Shown here piece after piece: positions 7,505-15,183 of a DNA stretch of 64,000 nt; within the stretch, counting starts at the first letter, position 1; the number at the start of each line of letters is the position of its first letter. A program made the position numbers and the translations under genes. The notes beneath the pieces are model-generated. The model had not been told where the DNA came from. It did not search any database and saw only the letters and a list, made by a program, of their open reading frames with translations. The DNA comes from Agreia sp. VKM Ac-1783 (GTDB taxonomy: Bacteria; Actinomycetota; Actinomycetes; Actinomycetales; Microbacteriaceae): the NCBI RefSeq assembly GCF_900177765.1, contig NZ_FXWI01000002.1, positions 620,001-684,000 on the forward strand, read 5' to 3'.

Positions 7505-8782
7505 TCAATTCGATTCTTCGATGACCGGTTCATGCTCGTCGACCGGGCCGTCGTCCATGTGGAGCGCGGCGTAGGTCTCCCACGCGTCCATCAGGCCTCC
7601 CACTGCCTCATGGAATCGACGCGTCGTCGCTCCCGGTGACGTATCGCCGAAATATCTCTCGACCCAGTACGCGAGACGGGCTTCGGCCTCGGGATCGTGT
7701 TCGAGGGCGTCGATTCTGGACACGATGTCGGCAGCCTCGTCGGCGTCGAGCCATTCCGCCTCGAAAAGATATCCACTCGAGTCGATCTCGGCGAGCGCGT
7801 TGACCGGACGGGTGACGAACAGCGGTTTTCCGCTCGCCAACCGGTCGTAGACCATCGCAGAGATGTCGACGATCGCCATGTCGGCGGCCGCGAGTTGCCA
7901 GCCGAGCTGGGGCCCGTCGTCGTAGATGTGCTGAGCCCGAGGATCTGCGGCGTTCGCCTGAGCGATCAGTTTGATGATCTGCTGATTGGCTGCAGCGTAG
8001 CTCGAGTCGACGACGCCGCTCCGAGGATGCGGTCGGTAGATGACCCGGTGCGCGCCGGTCGCCAGGAGTTGGGTGACCAGACCGACGCCGTGAGTCACGA
8101 TCGATCCGTAGGCCGCGGAGGGCCTGTCGCCCTCCCACGTCGGAGCATAGAGAACGACACGGCGGTCGTCAGGGGTGTAGGGAACCGGCCCCGAGTAGTG
8201 GTCGGCCTGCGGTCTCCCGATGCGGATCGCACGCTTGTCGAAGTCGTAGTCCCACAGAACCCGATTCAGTCTCGCGACTGCTGCCTCGCCCGCGACAAGG
8301 CTGTAGTCGTACGCCTTGAACTGGTTGGTCGTCATGTACATCTTGTCGCTCTCACCGTGATTGATGAAAACGTGCCAGCGGCGCCCGTAGCGCATCATCT
8401 GGAAGTTCCGAGTGTTCTGGTTGACGTAGAACACGACCTTGAGGGCCTGTTCATCGATCACTTGTTCGAGGTCGACGACCTTGCGCACGTAGACGACCGG
8501 AAGCGGAGACTCGTCGAGCAGCGCGCTCATAGCGGAGGGGCTACGGCTGAGGATGACGACGGGCCAGGTCTTCGACAGCTCGACCAGCGGCTCGTACCAC
8601 TGGCGAAGCTGGTAGAGGTTGACGTCGCTATCGGCGAAGTAGACACCGATCTCGAAAGAGCCCGGGGCGAACGGAGGGCGGCGCGACAGCTTCTGGGCGA
8701 GCTGGCCCCGTGTGCGCCTCGACTTCAGCAGATCGACTCCGACTTTGATCCCGAGTTTGGCGTCACGAAGAATTCCCACCAT
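7505..8782 (-). CDS. CDP-glycerol glycerophosphotransferase family protein (TagB/TarF-like)
   Basis: 425 residues. The C-terminal two thirds matches the Glyphos_transf family (PF04464). Visible marks are FINHGESDKMYMTTNQFKAYD at about 137-157, IRIGRPQAD, VVLYAPTWEGDRPSAAYGS at about 209-227, YRPHPRSG, and a C-terminal DMAIVDISAMVYDRLASGKP. These correspond to the CDP-glycerol-binding GT-B half in TagF-type enzymes. It likely transfers glycerol-phosphate (or a related polyol-phosphate) from CDP-glycerol to a lipid- or wall-linked acceptor at the inner membrane face. It has no TagF-type fused second domain. It is the last gene of the minus-strand surface-polymer cluster, separated from the glycosyltransferase at 8875 by 92 bp containing a GC-rich hairpin. 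Confidence 0.85.
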   Translation of the reverse strand: MVGILRDAKLGIKVGVDLLKSRRTRGQLAQKLSRRPPFAPGSFEIGVYFADSDVNLYQLRQWYEPLVELSKTWPVVILSRSPSAMSALLDESPLPVVYVRKVVDLEQVIDEQALKVVFYVNQNTRNFQMMRYGRRWHVFINHGESDKMYMTTNQFKAYDYSLVAGEAAVARLNRVLWDYDFDKRAIRIGRPQADHYSGPVPYTPDDRRVVLYAPTWEGDRPSAAYGSIVTHGVGLVTQLLATGAHRVIYRPHPRSGVVDSSYAAANQQIIKLIAQANAADPRAQHIYDDGPQLGWQLAAADMAIVDISAMVYDRLASGKPLFVTRPVNALAEIDSSGYLFEAEWLDADEAADIVSRIDALEHDPEAEARLAYWVERYFGDTSPGATTRRFHEAVGGLMDAWETYAALHMDDGPVDEHEPVIEESN

Positions 8783-8805
8783 TCCAGGGTACTCAGCCGC
8801 CGTTG

Positions 8806-8823
8806 GCCCCCCGACCAGGGGGC
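8806..8823 (-). terminator. GC-rich hairpin between the glycosyltransferase and the glycerophosphotransferase gene
   Basis: Arms GCCCCC (8806-8811) and GGGGGC (8818-8823) around a 6-nt loop. Reading on the minus strand there is no U-run after the hairpin, so it would be a weak terminator or attenuator that lowers expression of the gene at 7505. On the plus strand the hairpin is followed by TTTA, but no plus-strand gene leads into it. Confidence 0.35.
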
Positions 8824-8874
8824 TTTACCGGTAGCCAATCGTGATGATCGAACCACACGCATCCGGTCACGCAG

Positions 8875-9753
8875 CTAGACGATGGGCGGCCTGCCGGCCC
8901 TCGTCATCCGAAGCACGGTGCGCCAGCGGATCGGCCGTCTCTCGCCGGCGTCTTCGCGCCAGCCCGCCAGCCAGCCGCCGAACCAGGCGCGCAGGGCCGC
9001 GGGGCGGCGCGCCCAGCGAAGAATCTGGATGCCGGTCCACGCTCCCACATAGACCGGCGCGATAATCGCGGGCAGGTTGCGTTTCGCCAGCCACACGCGA
9101 TTACGCGCGTTGAGCCTGAAGTAGTACGAGTGCCGCGTCGGTTCGATAGCGGGATGGTGTGCGACGAGATCTCCGGCGTACCAGGTGACGAGCCCCTGAT
9201 CCCAGACGCGCCAGGCGAGCTCGATACCCTCGTGCGCGTAGAAGAACGGCGCAGCCCACCCGCCCGTCGCGTCGAACACGGATCGCGGCAGGAGCACGGC
9301 CCCCTCCCATACCGAGAACACCGGCGACGACGTGCGAGGGTCGCCCTTTCGGATGCGTGGCGTCCAGCGGCGGGGATTCGTCACTCCCCGAGGATCGACG
9401 ACCCGCGGCTGCAGGAGTCCGATGCTCGGGTCTCGTCGAATGATGGTGATCGCGTCGAGGAGAAAGGTCGACGACGGGATGCTGGCGTCGTCGTCGAGGA
9501 AGAAGATGAACTCCCCGGAGACCCTGTCGACCCCCGCGTTGCGACCCGCGGGAATCCCGAGGTTCTCGGCCAACGCGAGCGGTGCGACGCCCTCAGGCAA
9601 CCCGACCGGCACCCAGCCATTTCCAACACACACGACATCGAGGGTCACCCCCGTCTGGGCAAGAATCGACTCGAGCCCACGGCGCAGGTCATCGGGCCGC
9701 GTGCCCTGTGTCAGCACGACGACACCGACAGTCGGCGGAAGCTCGTCGACTAT
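8875..9753 (-). CDS. GT2-family glycosyltransferase, start codon uncertain (ATA in an ATAG overlap, or GTG 9717)
   Basis: GT-A fold glycosyltransferase. TVGVVVLTQGTRPDDLRRGL forms the first strand and helix, NLGIPAGRNAGVD is the nucleotide-sugar region, FIFFLDDDASIP carries the metal-binding DxD, and VWEGAVLLPRSVFDATGGW and AHEGIELAWRVWDQG supply the acceptor/catalytic E-D region. The frame stays open far upstream inside the neighbouring gene but has no ATG, GTG or TTG near the logical start. A canonical GTG exists only at 9717, which would cut off the first beta strand. An ATA at 9753 forms ATAG with the stop of the preceding gene and has AGAGG 8 nt upstream. Length is 292 residues from ATA and 280 from GTG. 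The donor sugar is unknown. Confidence 0.8.
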   Translation of the reverse strand: MVDELPPTVGVVVLTQGTRPDDLRRGLESILAQTGVTLDVVCVGNGWVPVGLPEGVAPLALAENLGIPAGRNAGVDRVSGEFIFFLDDDASIPSSTFLLDAITIIRRDPSIGLLQPRVVDPRGVTNPRRWTPRIRKGDPRTSSPVFSVWEGAVLLPRSVFDATGGWAAPFFYAHEGIELAWRVWDQGLVTWYAGDLVAHHPAIEPTRHSYYFRLNARNRVWLAKRNLPAIIAPVYVGAWTGIQILRWARRPAALRAWFGGWLAGWREDAGERRPIRWRTVLRMTRAGRPPIV

Positions 9754-10559
9754 GAGCGCACCCTCTTCGAGGCCATGATCGCTATGAAATGCCCGATCAG
9801 AGCGAGAACCGACAGAGGCAGTAGCGCACCGAGCAGAATACGATCGGCGAGAGGACCGCCGATGAAGAGGCCGAGGGCTGCGAAAGCGAATGCCAGCATC
9901 GTGAGTTCCACCGAGTGGTAGAGCCTGTGGAAGGGCACGAACCGGGCCAAGCGACGCAGTCGAGCCACAAGCCGCTGCGACGGCTCGGATTCTCCCTGCT
10001 TGTCGGCGAGCTTGCTGAGCCCGGCATTGGCCCGCGCCACGTGCACCATGTCGTTGAGGGCCTTGTTGAGCACGATCACGAGTGCGAGGGCGAATCCGAG
10101 GGTGGTCCAGAGATAGTCGGCCGGTGCATCGAAAGGAAAACCGGCCGCGCGGATGCCCAGCGCGATGGGGATCAGCGACTCGGTCGTGTAGTGGCCGACC
10201 TTGTCGAGGAAGACTCCGGCTGGAGACGACGTTCCTCGCCACCTGGCTACCTCGCCGTCGCAGCAGTCGACGAGCATCTGCAGTTGACCGAGCACGAGAG
10301 CGAGGGAGGCTCCTCCGATCCCCGGAATGAGGAGCGCAGCGGCGGTCGACCATCCGACGAGGATCATGAGCCCGGTGACCCCGTTGGCCGAGATTGACGT
10401 CTTCAGCAACAGCCAGGTCAGATAGGGCGAGATGTTGCGCAGGTACAGCGACGCGGTCCAGTGCTCCGCATTGCGCCGCCCCCGCACCTCGGGAGGCTGG
10501 GCGACAGCGCGCAGCTCGGCGATCGAGGACGGCCGCCCTCGCGTAGACGTCGGTGACAC
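9750..10559 (-). CDS. CDP-alcohol phosphatidyltransferase family membrane protein
   Basis: 269 residues with about six hydrophobic helices. The family motif D-x2-DG-x2-AR-x8-G-x3-D-x3-D appears as D98-CC-D101-G-EV-AR106, G115, D119, but the fourth aspartate position is H123. It should transfer a phosphatidyl (or similar) group between a CDP-activated lipid and a small alcohol, or use a CDP-polyol as donor, in the membrane. The start is the GTG at 10559, with a strong GGAAGG site 5 nt upstream located in the last codons of the preceding glycosyltransferase (its TAA ends at 10562). The second reading frame continues into the next glycosyltransferase gene. Placement between two GT2 enzymes points to a glycolipid or lipid-linked polymer. 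Confidence 0.85.
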   Translation of the reverse strand: MSPTSTRGRPSSIAELRAVAQPPEVRGRRNAEHWTASLYLRNISPYLTWLLLKTSISANGVTGLMILVGWSTAAALLIPGIGGASLALVLGQLQMLVDCCDGEVARWRGTSSPAGVFLDKVGHYTTESLIPIALGIRAAGFPFDAPADYLWTTLGFALALVIVLNKALNDMVHVARANAGLSKLADKQGESEPSQRLVARLRRLARFVPFHRLYHSVELTMLAFAFAALGLFIGGPLADRILLGALLPLSVLALIGHFIAIMASKRVRS

Positions 10560-10561
10560 TG

Positions 10562-11629
10562 TTACCTTCCGGTGTGAGCGGTGATGTTGCTCGTGAGCTT
10601 CAGGAACCCCAGAATGAAGCCCGTGCCCCAGCTGAAGTGGATGCAGGGCAAGACTACGAGAAACCACGCACCCGTGCGAACGCCCCGACGCGCTGCGATG
10701 CCGATCGACGCGACAGCGACGAGCAGCACGTAGAGGATCGGAAAGATGAAGAGCGCGGTGAAGATCCATGAGATCACGAGCGCAGGGCCCTGCGCATTAC
10801 CGACCAGCCCGAAGTAGCCGAAGCAGCCCAGAAGCAGGCCGAGCGTCACGGCCATCACTGCGACGGGCGGCGCGAAGTACTTCAGTGCATTGGAGCTGAA
10901 GAAGCGGCGAGCGAGATCGCCCCGCCACAGACCCGTGGAGAAGAACTGCCGGGCGAGTTTCTCGAGAGACGGCCTCGGGCGGTAGGTGACGGTGAGCTTG
11001 GGCGTGAACCAGACGACTCCCCCGGCCTCACGCAGTCGACGGTTCAGCTCCCAGTCCTGGCCGCGCCGGATCTCCTCGTTGAAGAGGCCCACACGCTGAA
11101 TCCACTCGCGACGGAACACTCCGAGATAGACGGTCTCGGCCGGCCCTTCGTCGCCTCCGAGGTGGTGCTGGCCGCCTCCGAGACCGATCGCCGACCCGTA
11201 TGCCGCGGCCACGGCATCCTCGAACGGCGTGGTGCCCTCGGCCTGCATGATGCCGCCGACGTTGGCCGCGTTCGTGCGCGCCATCGTCTCTACGGCGATG
11301 CGCGTGTAGTCCGACGGAAGGACCGAGTGCGCGTCGACACGCACCACGATCGGGTTGCGTGACGCGTTGATCGCCACGTTCAACCCGCTCGGGGTCGAAC
11401 CCGTGGGGTTCTCGATCACCTGAATGCGCGGGTCGACACGCGAGAGCCGCTCGACCAACTCGGTGGTCCCGTCGATGCTCGGTCCGAGTGCGACGATCAC
11501 GTCGAACGGGCCACGGTAATCCTGTGAGAGCAGGCTGTCGATCGCCGCCTCGACATGGGTGACCTCGTTGAGCACCGGCATGACGTAGGAAACGCCGGGC
11601 AGGGAACTCGCTGGGGTGTTCGGGGTCAT
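10562..11629 (-). CDS. GT2-family glycosyltransferase, succinoglycan ExoA-like, membrane-anchored
   Basis: 355 residues. The N-terminal GT-A domain includes VSYVMPVLNEVTHVEAAIDSLL, VIVALGPSIDGTTE, PSGLNVAINASRNPIVVRVDAHS (metal-binding DAH), the EGTTPFEDAVAAAYGS region and GQDWELNRRLREAG (ED-type catalytic segment). The C-terminus has about four membrane helices (from roughly 245 to 345). This is the architecture of ExoA-like exopolysaccharide transferases that act at the cytoplasmic face on lipid-linked sugars. The ATG at 11629 gives a normal N-terminus. It is the first gene of the minus-strand surface cluster, followed immediately by the CDP-alcohol phosphatidyltransferase. Confidence 0.85.
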   Translation of the reverse strand: MTPNTPASSLPGVSYVMPVLNEVTHVEAAIDSLLSQDYRGPFDVIVALGPSIDGTTELVERLSRVDPRIQVIENPTGSTPSGLNVAINASRNPIVVRVDAHSVLPSDYTRIAVETMARTNAANVGGIMQAEGTTPFEDAVAAAYGSAIGLGGGQHHLGGDEGPAETVYLGVFRREWIQRVGLFNEEIRRGQDWELNRRLREAGGVVWFTPKLTVTYRPRPSLEKLARQFFSTGLWRGDLARRFFSSNALKYFAPPVAVMAVTLGLLLGCFGYFGLVGNAQGPALVISWIFTALFIFPILYVLLVAVASIGIAARRGVRTGAWFLVVLPCIHFSWGTGFILGFLKLTSNITAHTGR

Positions 11630-11753
11630 GGCATCCACTCGTTGTGTTCTGGCGCCGTGTCGCACGCGGGATTCGATGTCGTCGCGCCGACGCTGGCCGA
11701 ACGAGCCTATCGCAGGGCTCATGCACCGTTACCGCGCCGATGCTTCCAGCACG

Positions 11754-11793
11754 CAGCAATCCCCGGACGGCCGAGGCCGTCCGGGGATCGCTG
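11754..11793 (-). terminator. Rho-independent-type terminator of the HtrA protease gene
   Basis: A near-perfect inverted repeat with arms at 11759-11772 and 11775-11788 (ATCCCCGGACGGCC and its complement), extended by GCAGC/GCTGC outside, lies 13-50 bp past the stop codon of the minus-strand protease gene. It has no clear U-tract, as is usual in high-GC actinobacteria. Confidence 0.7.
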
Positions 11794-11806
11794 CTACCGA
11801 GGTCGA

Positions 11807-13591
11807 TTACTGGGTGAGTTCTCCGAGCTTCACGTCGACGTCCTGGTTCTTGCCGTCACGGTAGACCGTGAGCTTGGCGTCGGAGCCGGCGGCGAGGCTG
11901 CGAACCTGCGCGGTGAGGTCGGTCGCGCCGGCGACAGGGATGCCATTGAACGCCGTGATGACGTCGCCCGACTTGATGCCGGCCTTCTCCGCCGCTCCGC
12001 CTGACGAGACCTCTTTGACAAGAGCTCCGGCCGTGACGCTCGCGAGGGCCTGGTCTGAGCTGGCGTCCCCCACGGAGGCGCCGAGGAGACCGTGGCTGCC
12101 GGCGCCGTCCTTGATGATCTCTTGCGAGATTCGCTGGGCCAGCGCGGCGGGGATGGAGAAGCCGACGCCGATCGAACCGGACTGGCCGGATCCACTCGAG
12201 GAGCCGGCGCTGGCGATGGCGACGTTGATGCCGATGAGTTCGCCCTTGTCGTTCAGCAGAGCGCCGCCCGAGTTGCCGGGGTTGATCGCCGCGTCCGTCT
12301 GGATGACCGCGAGCGAGATGCTCGAGGTGGCCTGCGCCTGCTTGGGCGCTTCAGAGCCTCCCTGGCCCGGAATGTCGAAGTTCCAGAAGTCGTAGGGATT
12401 CTGTTTCGTACCGTCGCCAGGCCCGCCGTTATCGTCGGGCGGAGTCGACTCCGTGTCGTCGCCCTTGGGAGCGGCGGACGAAGCGACCGTGATCGCGCGA
12501 TTCAGCGCGCTGACGATTCCCGTTGTCACGGTTCCCGACAGTCCGAGCGGTGCACCGATGGCAACGACGGAGTCACCGACGTTGAGCTTGGTCGAGTCGC
12601 CCCAGGTGATGGGAGTGAGGTCTTTCGCCTTGTCGAGCTTGATCACGGCGAGATCTGCGACCGGGTCTGTTCCGACGAGCGTTCCAGCGAAGAGTCGTCC
12701 GTCGTTCGTGGTGACCTGGATGGTCGGCTTTCCGGTTGCCCCATCGAGGGTGACGACGTGGGTGTTGGTGAGGATGTAGCCGTCGTCCGAGAGGATGACG
12801 CCCGAACCGGTGCCACCCGACTGGCCGTCGTTGACCGAGATGGTCACGACCGAGGGAGAGGCCTTCGCCGCGACCGCGGTTGCGAGCGATGCGTCGTCTG
12901 CATTGTTCACGGTGATGGTCTGCGGGCCAGACGCGCTCGAGGTCGAGGTCTGCTGATTCTGGCTCAGAGTCCAGGCGGTGATTCCGGCGCCGGATGCTCC
13001 GCCCACGAGGGCGGCGATCGCCAGAGCAGCAACGACGAGGGTTGCACCGCGCCGCTTCGGGGCGTTGGCGCCGGACGTGGCTGCGCCCGCGACCGGAGGC
13101 TGCTGTGGTGGCTGGCCGAATGCGCCGTTGCCGTAGTTGCCGGGAGCTGCGCCGTAGGGCACGGTCGGCTGCGTCTGGTTGGCGTGTGCCTGATGAGGCT
13201 GGGCCTGATTGTGCGGCGCGGGATACTGAGCTGTTGCCGCCTGAGTCGGATTCGTCGGAGCAACGGGCTGGTTCGGCTGCGCTGCGGTGGGGGCGTGAGG
13301 GTGTCCGGGCGTGTACGGTGCAGGCTGCGGAGCCGTCGGCTGCGCAGACGCGGTCGCCGGGACCATCGCCCCTGGAGCCTGCTGGTCGGGAACCTGGGGG
13401 GCGTGAGGGGCCGGCGAGGTCTCGGACGCGGGCGTCGAATTCGGAGTTGCGCTTGATGCGCTGGGTGCGTAGTGGGGGAAGGCGGGGGCGTGCTCAGTGG
13501 CGGCGGGGCTCGAACCGGTGTTCGTGGTGTCGTCGCGGTCAACGCCCTCGGCTGCCGCCGGGTTGATCGGGTTGTCGGTGTTCTCAGACAA
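11807..13591 (-). CDS. HtrA/DegP-like membrane-anchored serine protease with PDZ domain
   Basis: 594 residues. Residues 1-180 are a cytoplasmic, disordered Pro/Ala/Gln/Thr-rich region, residues 183-207 form one membrane helix, and 240-480 form a trypsin-like domain with the triad H278 (TNTHVV), D313 (DPVADLAVIKLD) and S441 (GNSGGALL). A C-terminal PDZ domain spans about 495-590. It is an extracytoplasmic quality-control protease of the type that degrades or senses misfolded envelope proteins. An unusual acidic/Gly insert (375-420, including PPDDNGGPGDG) lies between the D and S elements. The start codon is TTG, supported by GGAAGGAG 6 nt upstream. Confidence 0.9.
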   Translation of the reverse strand: MSENTDNPINPAAAEGVDRDDTTNTGSSPAATEHAPAFPHYAPSASSATPNSTPASETSPAPHAPQVPDQQAPGAMVPATASAQPTAPQPAPYTPGHPHAPTAAQPNQPVAPTNPTQAATAQYPAPHNQAQPHQAHANQTQPTVPYGAAPGNYGNGAFGQPPQQPPVAGAATSGANAPKRRGATLVVAALAIAALVGGASGAGITAWTLSQNQQTSTSSASGPQTITVNNADDASLATAVAAKASPSVVTISVNDGQSGGTGSGVILSDDGYILTNTHVVTLDGATGKPTIQVTTNDGRLFAGTLVGTDPVADLAVIKLDKAKDLTPITWGDSTKLNVGDSVVAIGAPLGLSGTVTTGIVSALNRAITVASSAAPKGDDTESTPPDDNGGPGDGTKQNPYDFWNFDIPGQGGSEAPKQAQATSSISLAVIQTDAAINPGNSGGALLNDKGELIGINVAIASAGSSSGSGQSGSIGVGFSIPAALAQRISQEIIKDGAGSHGLLGASVGDASSDQALASVTAGALVKEVSSGGAAEKAGIKSGDVITAFNGIPVAGATDLTAQVRSLAAGSDAKLTVYRDGKNQDVDVKLGELTQ

Positions 13592-13732
13592 TGGGTGCTC
13601 CTTCCAAGCCCTGTAAGCATCACCACCAAAGCTGAACGTTGACTCGACGTGGGCTGAAAACGAACTGCCGTAACACTCGGGTGGACCTTGGAGTTAGAAA
13701 ACCGGATTTCCTGCGGCTCTATTCCAGGGCCG

Positions 13733-14545
13733 TCAGCACCCGGGAGATACGCGACGACGCCCGCAGTCGTCGGCGACCAGCACCGTCTTCGCAGCCTTGG
13801 CCGAGGCCGTCAGAGGCGGCGATGTGGAAGGCACCGTGCCGGCCAATTGCTGCCACGCACCGCCGCCGATTCGGTACTCGGCGGAGTAGATGATCGTGAG
13901 AGAGATCGTGTACTCGCCGGCCCGGTCGAAGACGTGACTCGTCTCGGTCTCAGAGAACTCGGCGAGGCCTAGAGCAGCCCATGTCGCACCGCCCGTCGCG
14001 CTTGTCGTCGTTGACCCGTCTCCGTTGTCCCACCTAAAAGAGGCCGGAGTGAAACGCACCTCTGCCGGAGTTCCGAGCAGTGTGGTCGACACTATCGACG
14101 GCTGAGCGTCGGCGTAGAAGTTTGTCGGAAGCCCCACCACCATGAAGCCCCTCGGCTCCATACCTTGCACGCTGACACTCGGCACCAGATGGGCTACCTC
14201 GCCCGTCGTCACGGCAGGTCCCGGAGGGGTTCCCCCACCTGGCGCGTCGAGACGCTGCTCGTTGCACAGCTCGAGATTCGTCGCGATGCACGGCACCTCA
14301 ACAGCGCCCCCGTCGGAAACGGGCTCTTCCGCTCCCCCGCCGCTGGACTCGTCGCTTCCGCCGGACGCCGATCCATCGCGGCCGGGGCTATTGCTCCCGA
14401 CCCCGACATCGACGCCGCCGCCGGAGACCTCACCGCAGCCCGTTGTTTGAGCCTGAAGGATGGAGCAATCGCTTGCACTCGCGGCTTGAATCGGAAGCAG
14501 CAAGAGAATCGCAACGGCAAACAGTCCAAATGCTATTCGTCGCAA
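13733..14545 (-). CDS. Secreted protein of unknown function with a PKD-like C-terminal region
   Basis: 270 residues. The TTG at 14545 starts a classical Sec signal peptide (MRRIAFGLF...LPIQAASA, cleavage after about residue 24). A Gly/Ser/Asp-rich linker (about 40-75) and a region with paired cysteines (PCIATNLELCNEQ) follow. The C-terminal half contains FRWDNGDGSTTT and SHVFDRAGEYTISLTIIYSAEY, which match the core strands of a PKD/Ig-like domain. The start overlaps the stop of the upstream lipoprotein gene by 13 bp, so the two are a translationally coupled pair. Base composition is clearly lower in GC than in flanking genes. No enzymatic motif is seen; surface adhesion or binding is a guess. 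Confidence 0.7.
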   Translation of the reverse strand: MRRIAFGLFAVAILLLLPIQAASASDCSILQAQTTGCGEVSGGGVDVGVGSNSPGRDGSASGGSDESSGGGAEEPVSDGGAVEVPCIATNLELCNEQRLDAPGGGTPPGPAVTTGEVAHLVPSVSVQGMEPRGFMVVGLPTNFYADAQPSIVSTTLLGTPAEVRFTPASFRWDNGDGSTTTSATGGATWAALGLAEFSETETSHVFDRAGEYTISLTIIYSAEYRIGGGAWQQLAGTVPSTSPPLTASAKAAKTVLVADDCGRRRVSPGC

Positions 14546-15108
14546 AAATCTGCCCCCGTCCAGAGTTCTCTAGAAGTCACAAGTAGAGGGCTAACCGTGG
14601 CGCCTTCGAAAGAGACTTCGTAGGGTGTCGTCGGATCTCGATCAGGTGAGACCACGGAAACCCCTTCGCTATTGAGGACGTCCACGCCGGTGACGTCCTC
14701 GCAAACGTACGCAGTTACTTTGAAGCCGCTCCCATCCTGAGACCAACTTTGAAGACTCGCAGTTTTCACCTCTGTTGACCCTACGGATCGCAGTCCAGCA
14801 CTTGCGTACTCCGCCGCGTCCGTCTTGAAGTCAGTTGCATAGGCCGAGGTCGATACGGACTCAATCCTGTTAGCGGATTGACCACCATCCGCGAGAATCT
14901 GATCAGCAACGTCGAGGTAAGCCTGATAGCTCGCCATCAGCGACGCGTACATCTCTTGATCGGACGAGACGGAGGCTTTCGTGGGCGAAGCGCTACTCAC
15001 ATTAGGAACCTCAGGAAGAGGCTGGCTACAACTTGCCACGAGTAACCCAACGGAAAGCACTATCAGAGCTGTCACAGCTACAGACCCAGCGCGTTTCTGA
15101 CCGAACAT
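14533..15108 (-). CDS. Putative lipoprotein of unknown function, paired with the PKD-like secreted protein
   Basis: 191 residues. The N-terminus KRAGSVAVTALIVLSVGLLVASC carries a lipobox (LVASC, lipidated Cys about residue 27), so the mature protein should be membrane-anchored outside the cell. The mature part is soluble with two further cysteines (AYVCEDV and DFCDE) that could form a disulfide. It has the size and mixed alpha-beta look of small NTF2-like lipoproteins, but I cannot assign a family. The ATG at 15108 has no ribosome-binding site and a TACGGT -10 element 6 nt upstream, indicating a leaderless transcript that also covers the downstream secreted protein gene. Confidence 0.65.
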   Translation of the reverse strand: MFGQKRAGSVAVTALIVLSVGLLVASCSQPLPEVPNVSSASPTKASVSSDQEMYASLMASYQAYLDVADQILADGGQSANRIESVSTSAYATDFKTDAAEYASAGLRSVGSTEVKTASLQSWSQDGSGFKVTAYVCEDVTGVDVLNSEGVSVVSPDRDPTTPYEVSFEGATVSPLLVTSRELWTGADFCDE

Positions 15109-15114
15109 GGGTAC

Positions 15115-15120
15115 ACCGTA
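15115..15120 (-). promoter_or_regulatory. -10 element of a leaderless promoter for the lipoprotein/PKD pair
   Basis: TACGGT on the minus strand (TANNNT), then 6 nt (GTACCC), then the ATG at 15108. This is the expected geometry for transcription starting at the start codon. Confidence 0.5.
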
Positions 15121-15147
15121 AAGGATGACGGCGGATGACGGGGAAAG

Positions 15148-15156
15148 TTATCCACA
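15148..15156 (+). promoter_or_regulatory. Single perfect DnaA-box sequence
   Basis: TTATCCACA, the strict consensus DnaA box, lies in the 75-bp gap between the divergent lipoprotein and aminotransferase genes. A lone box is not an origin. It could titrate DnaA or regulate the promoters, or be chance. Confidence 0.35.
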
Positions 15157-15183
15157 TGAAAGCTGGCGGTAGATTTGGTCTTC

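Noticed and set aside
9754-10353. A single long protein covering the second glycosyltransferase and 200 extra N-terminal residues
   Set aside because: The extra part has the R/H/P-rich look of an out-of-frame reading of the CDP-alcohol phosphatidyltransferase and shows no domain; only the part from about 9753 is glycosyltransferase.
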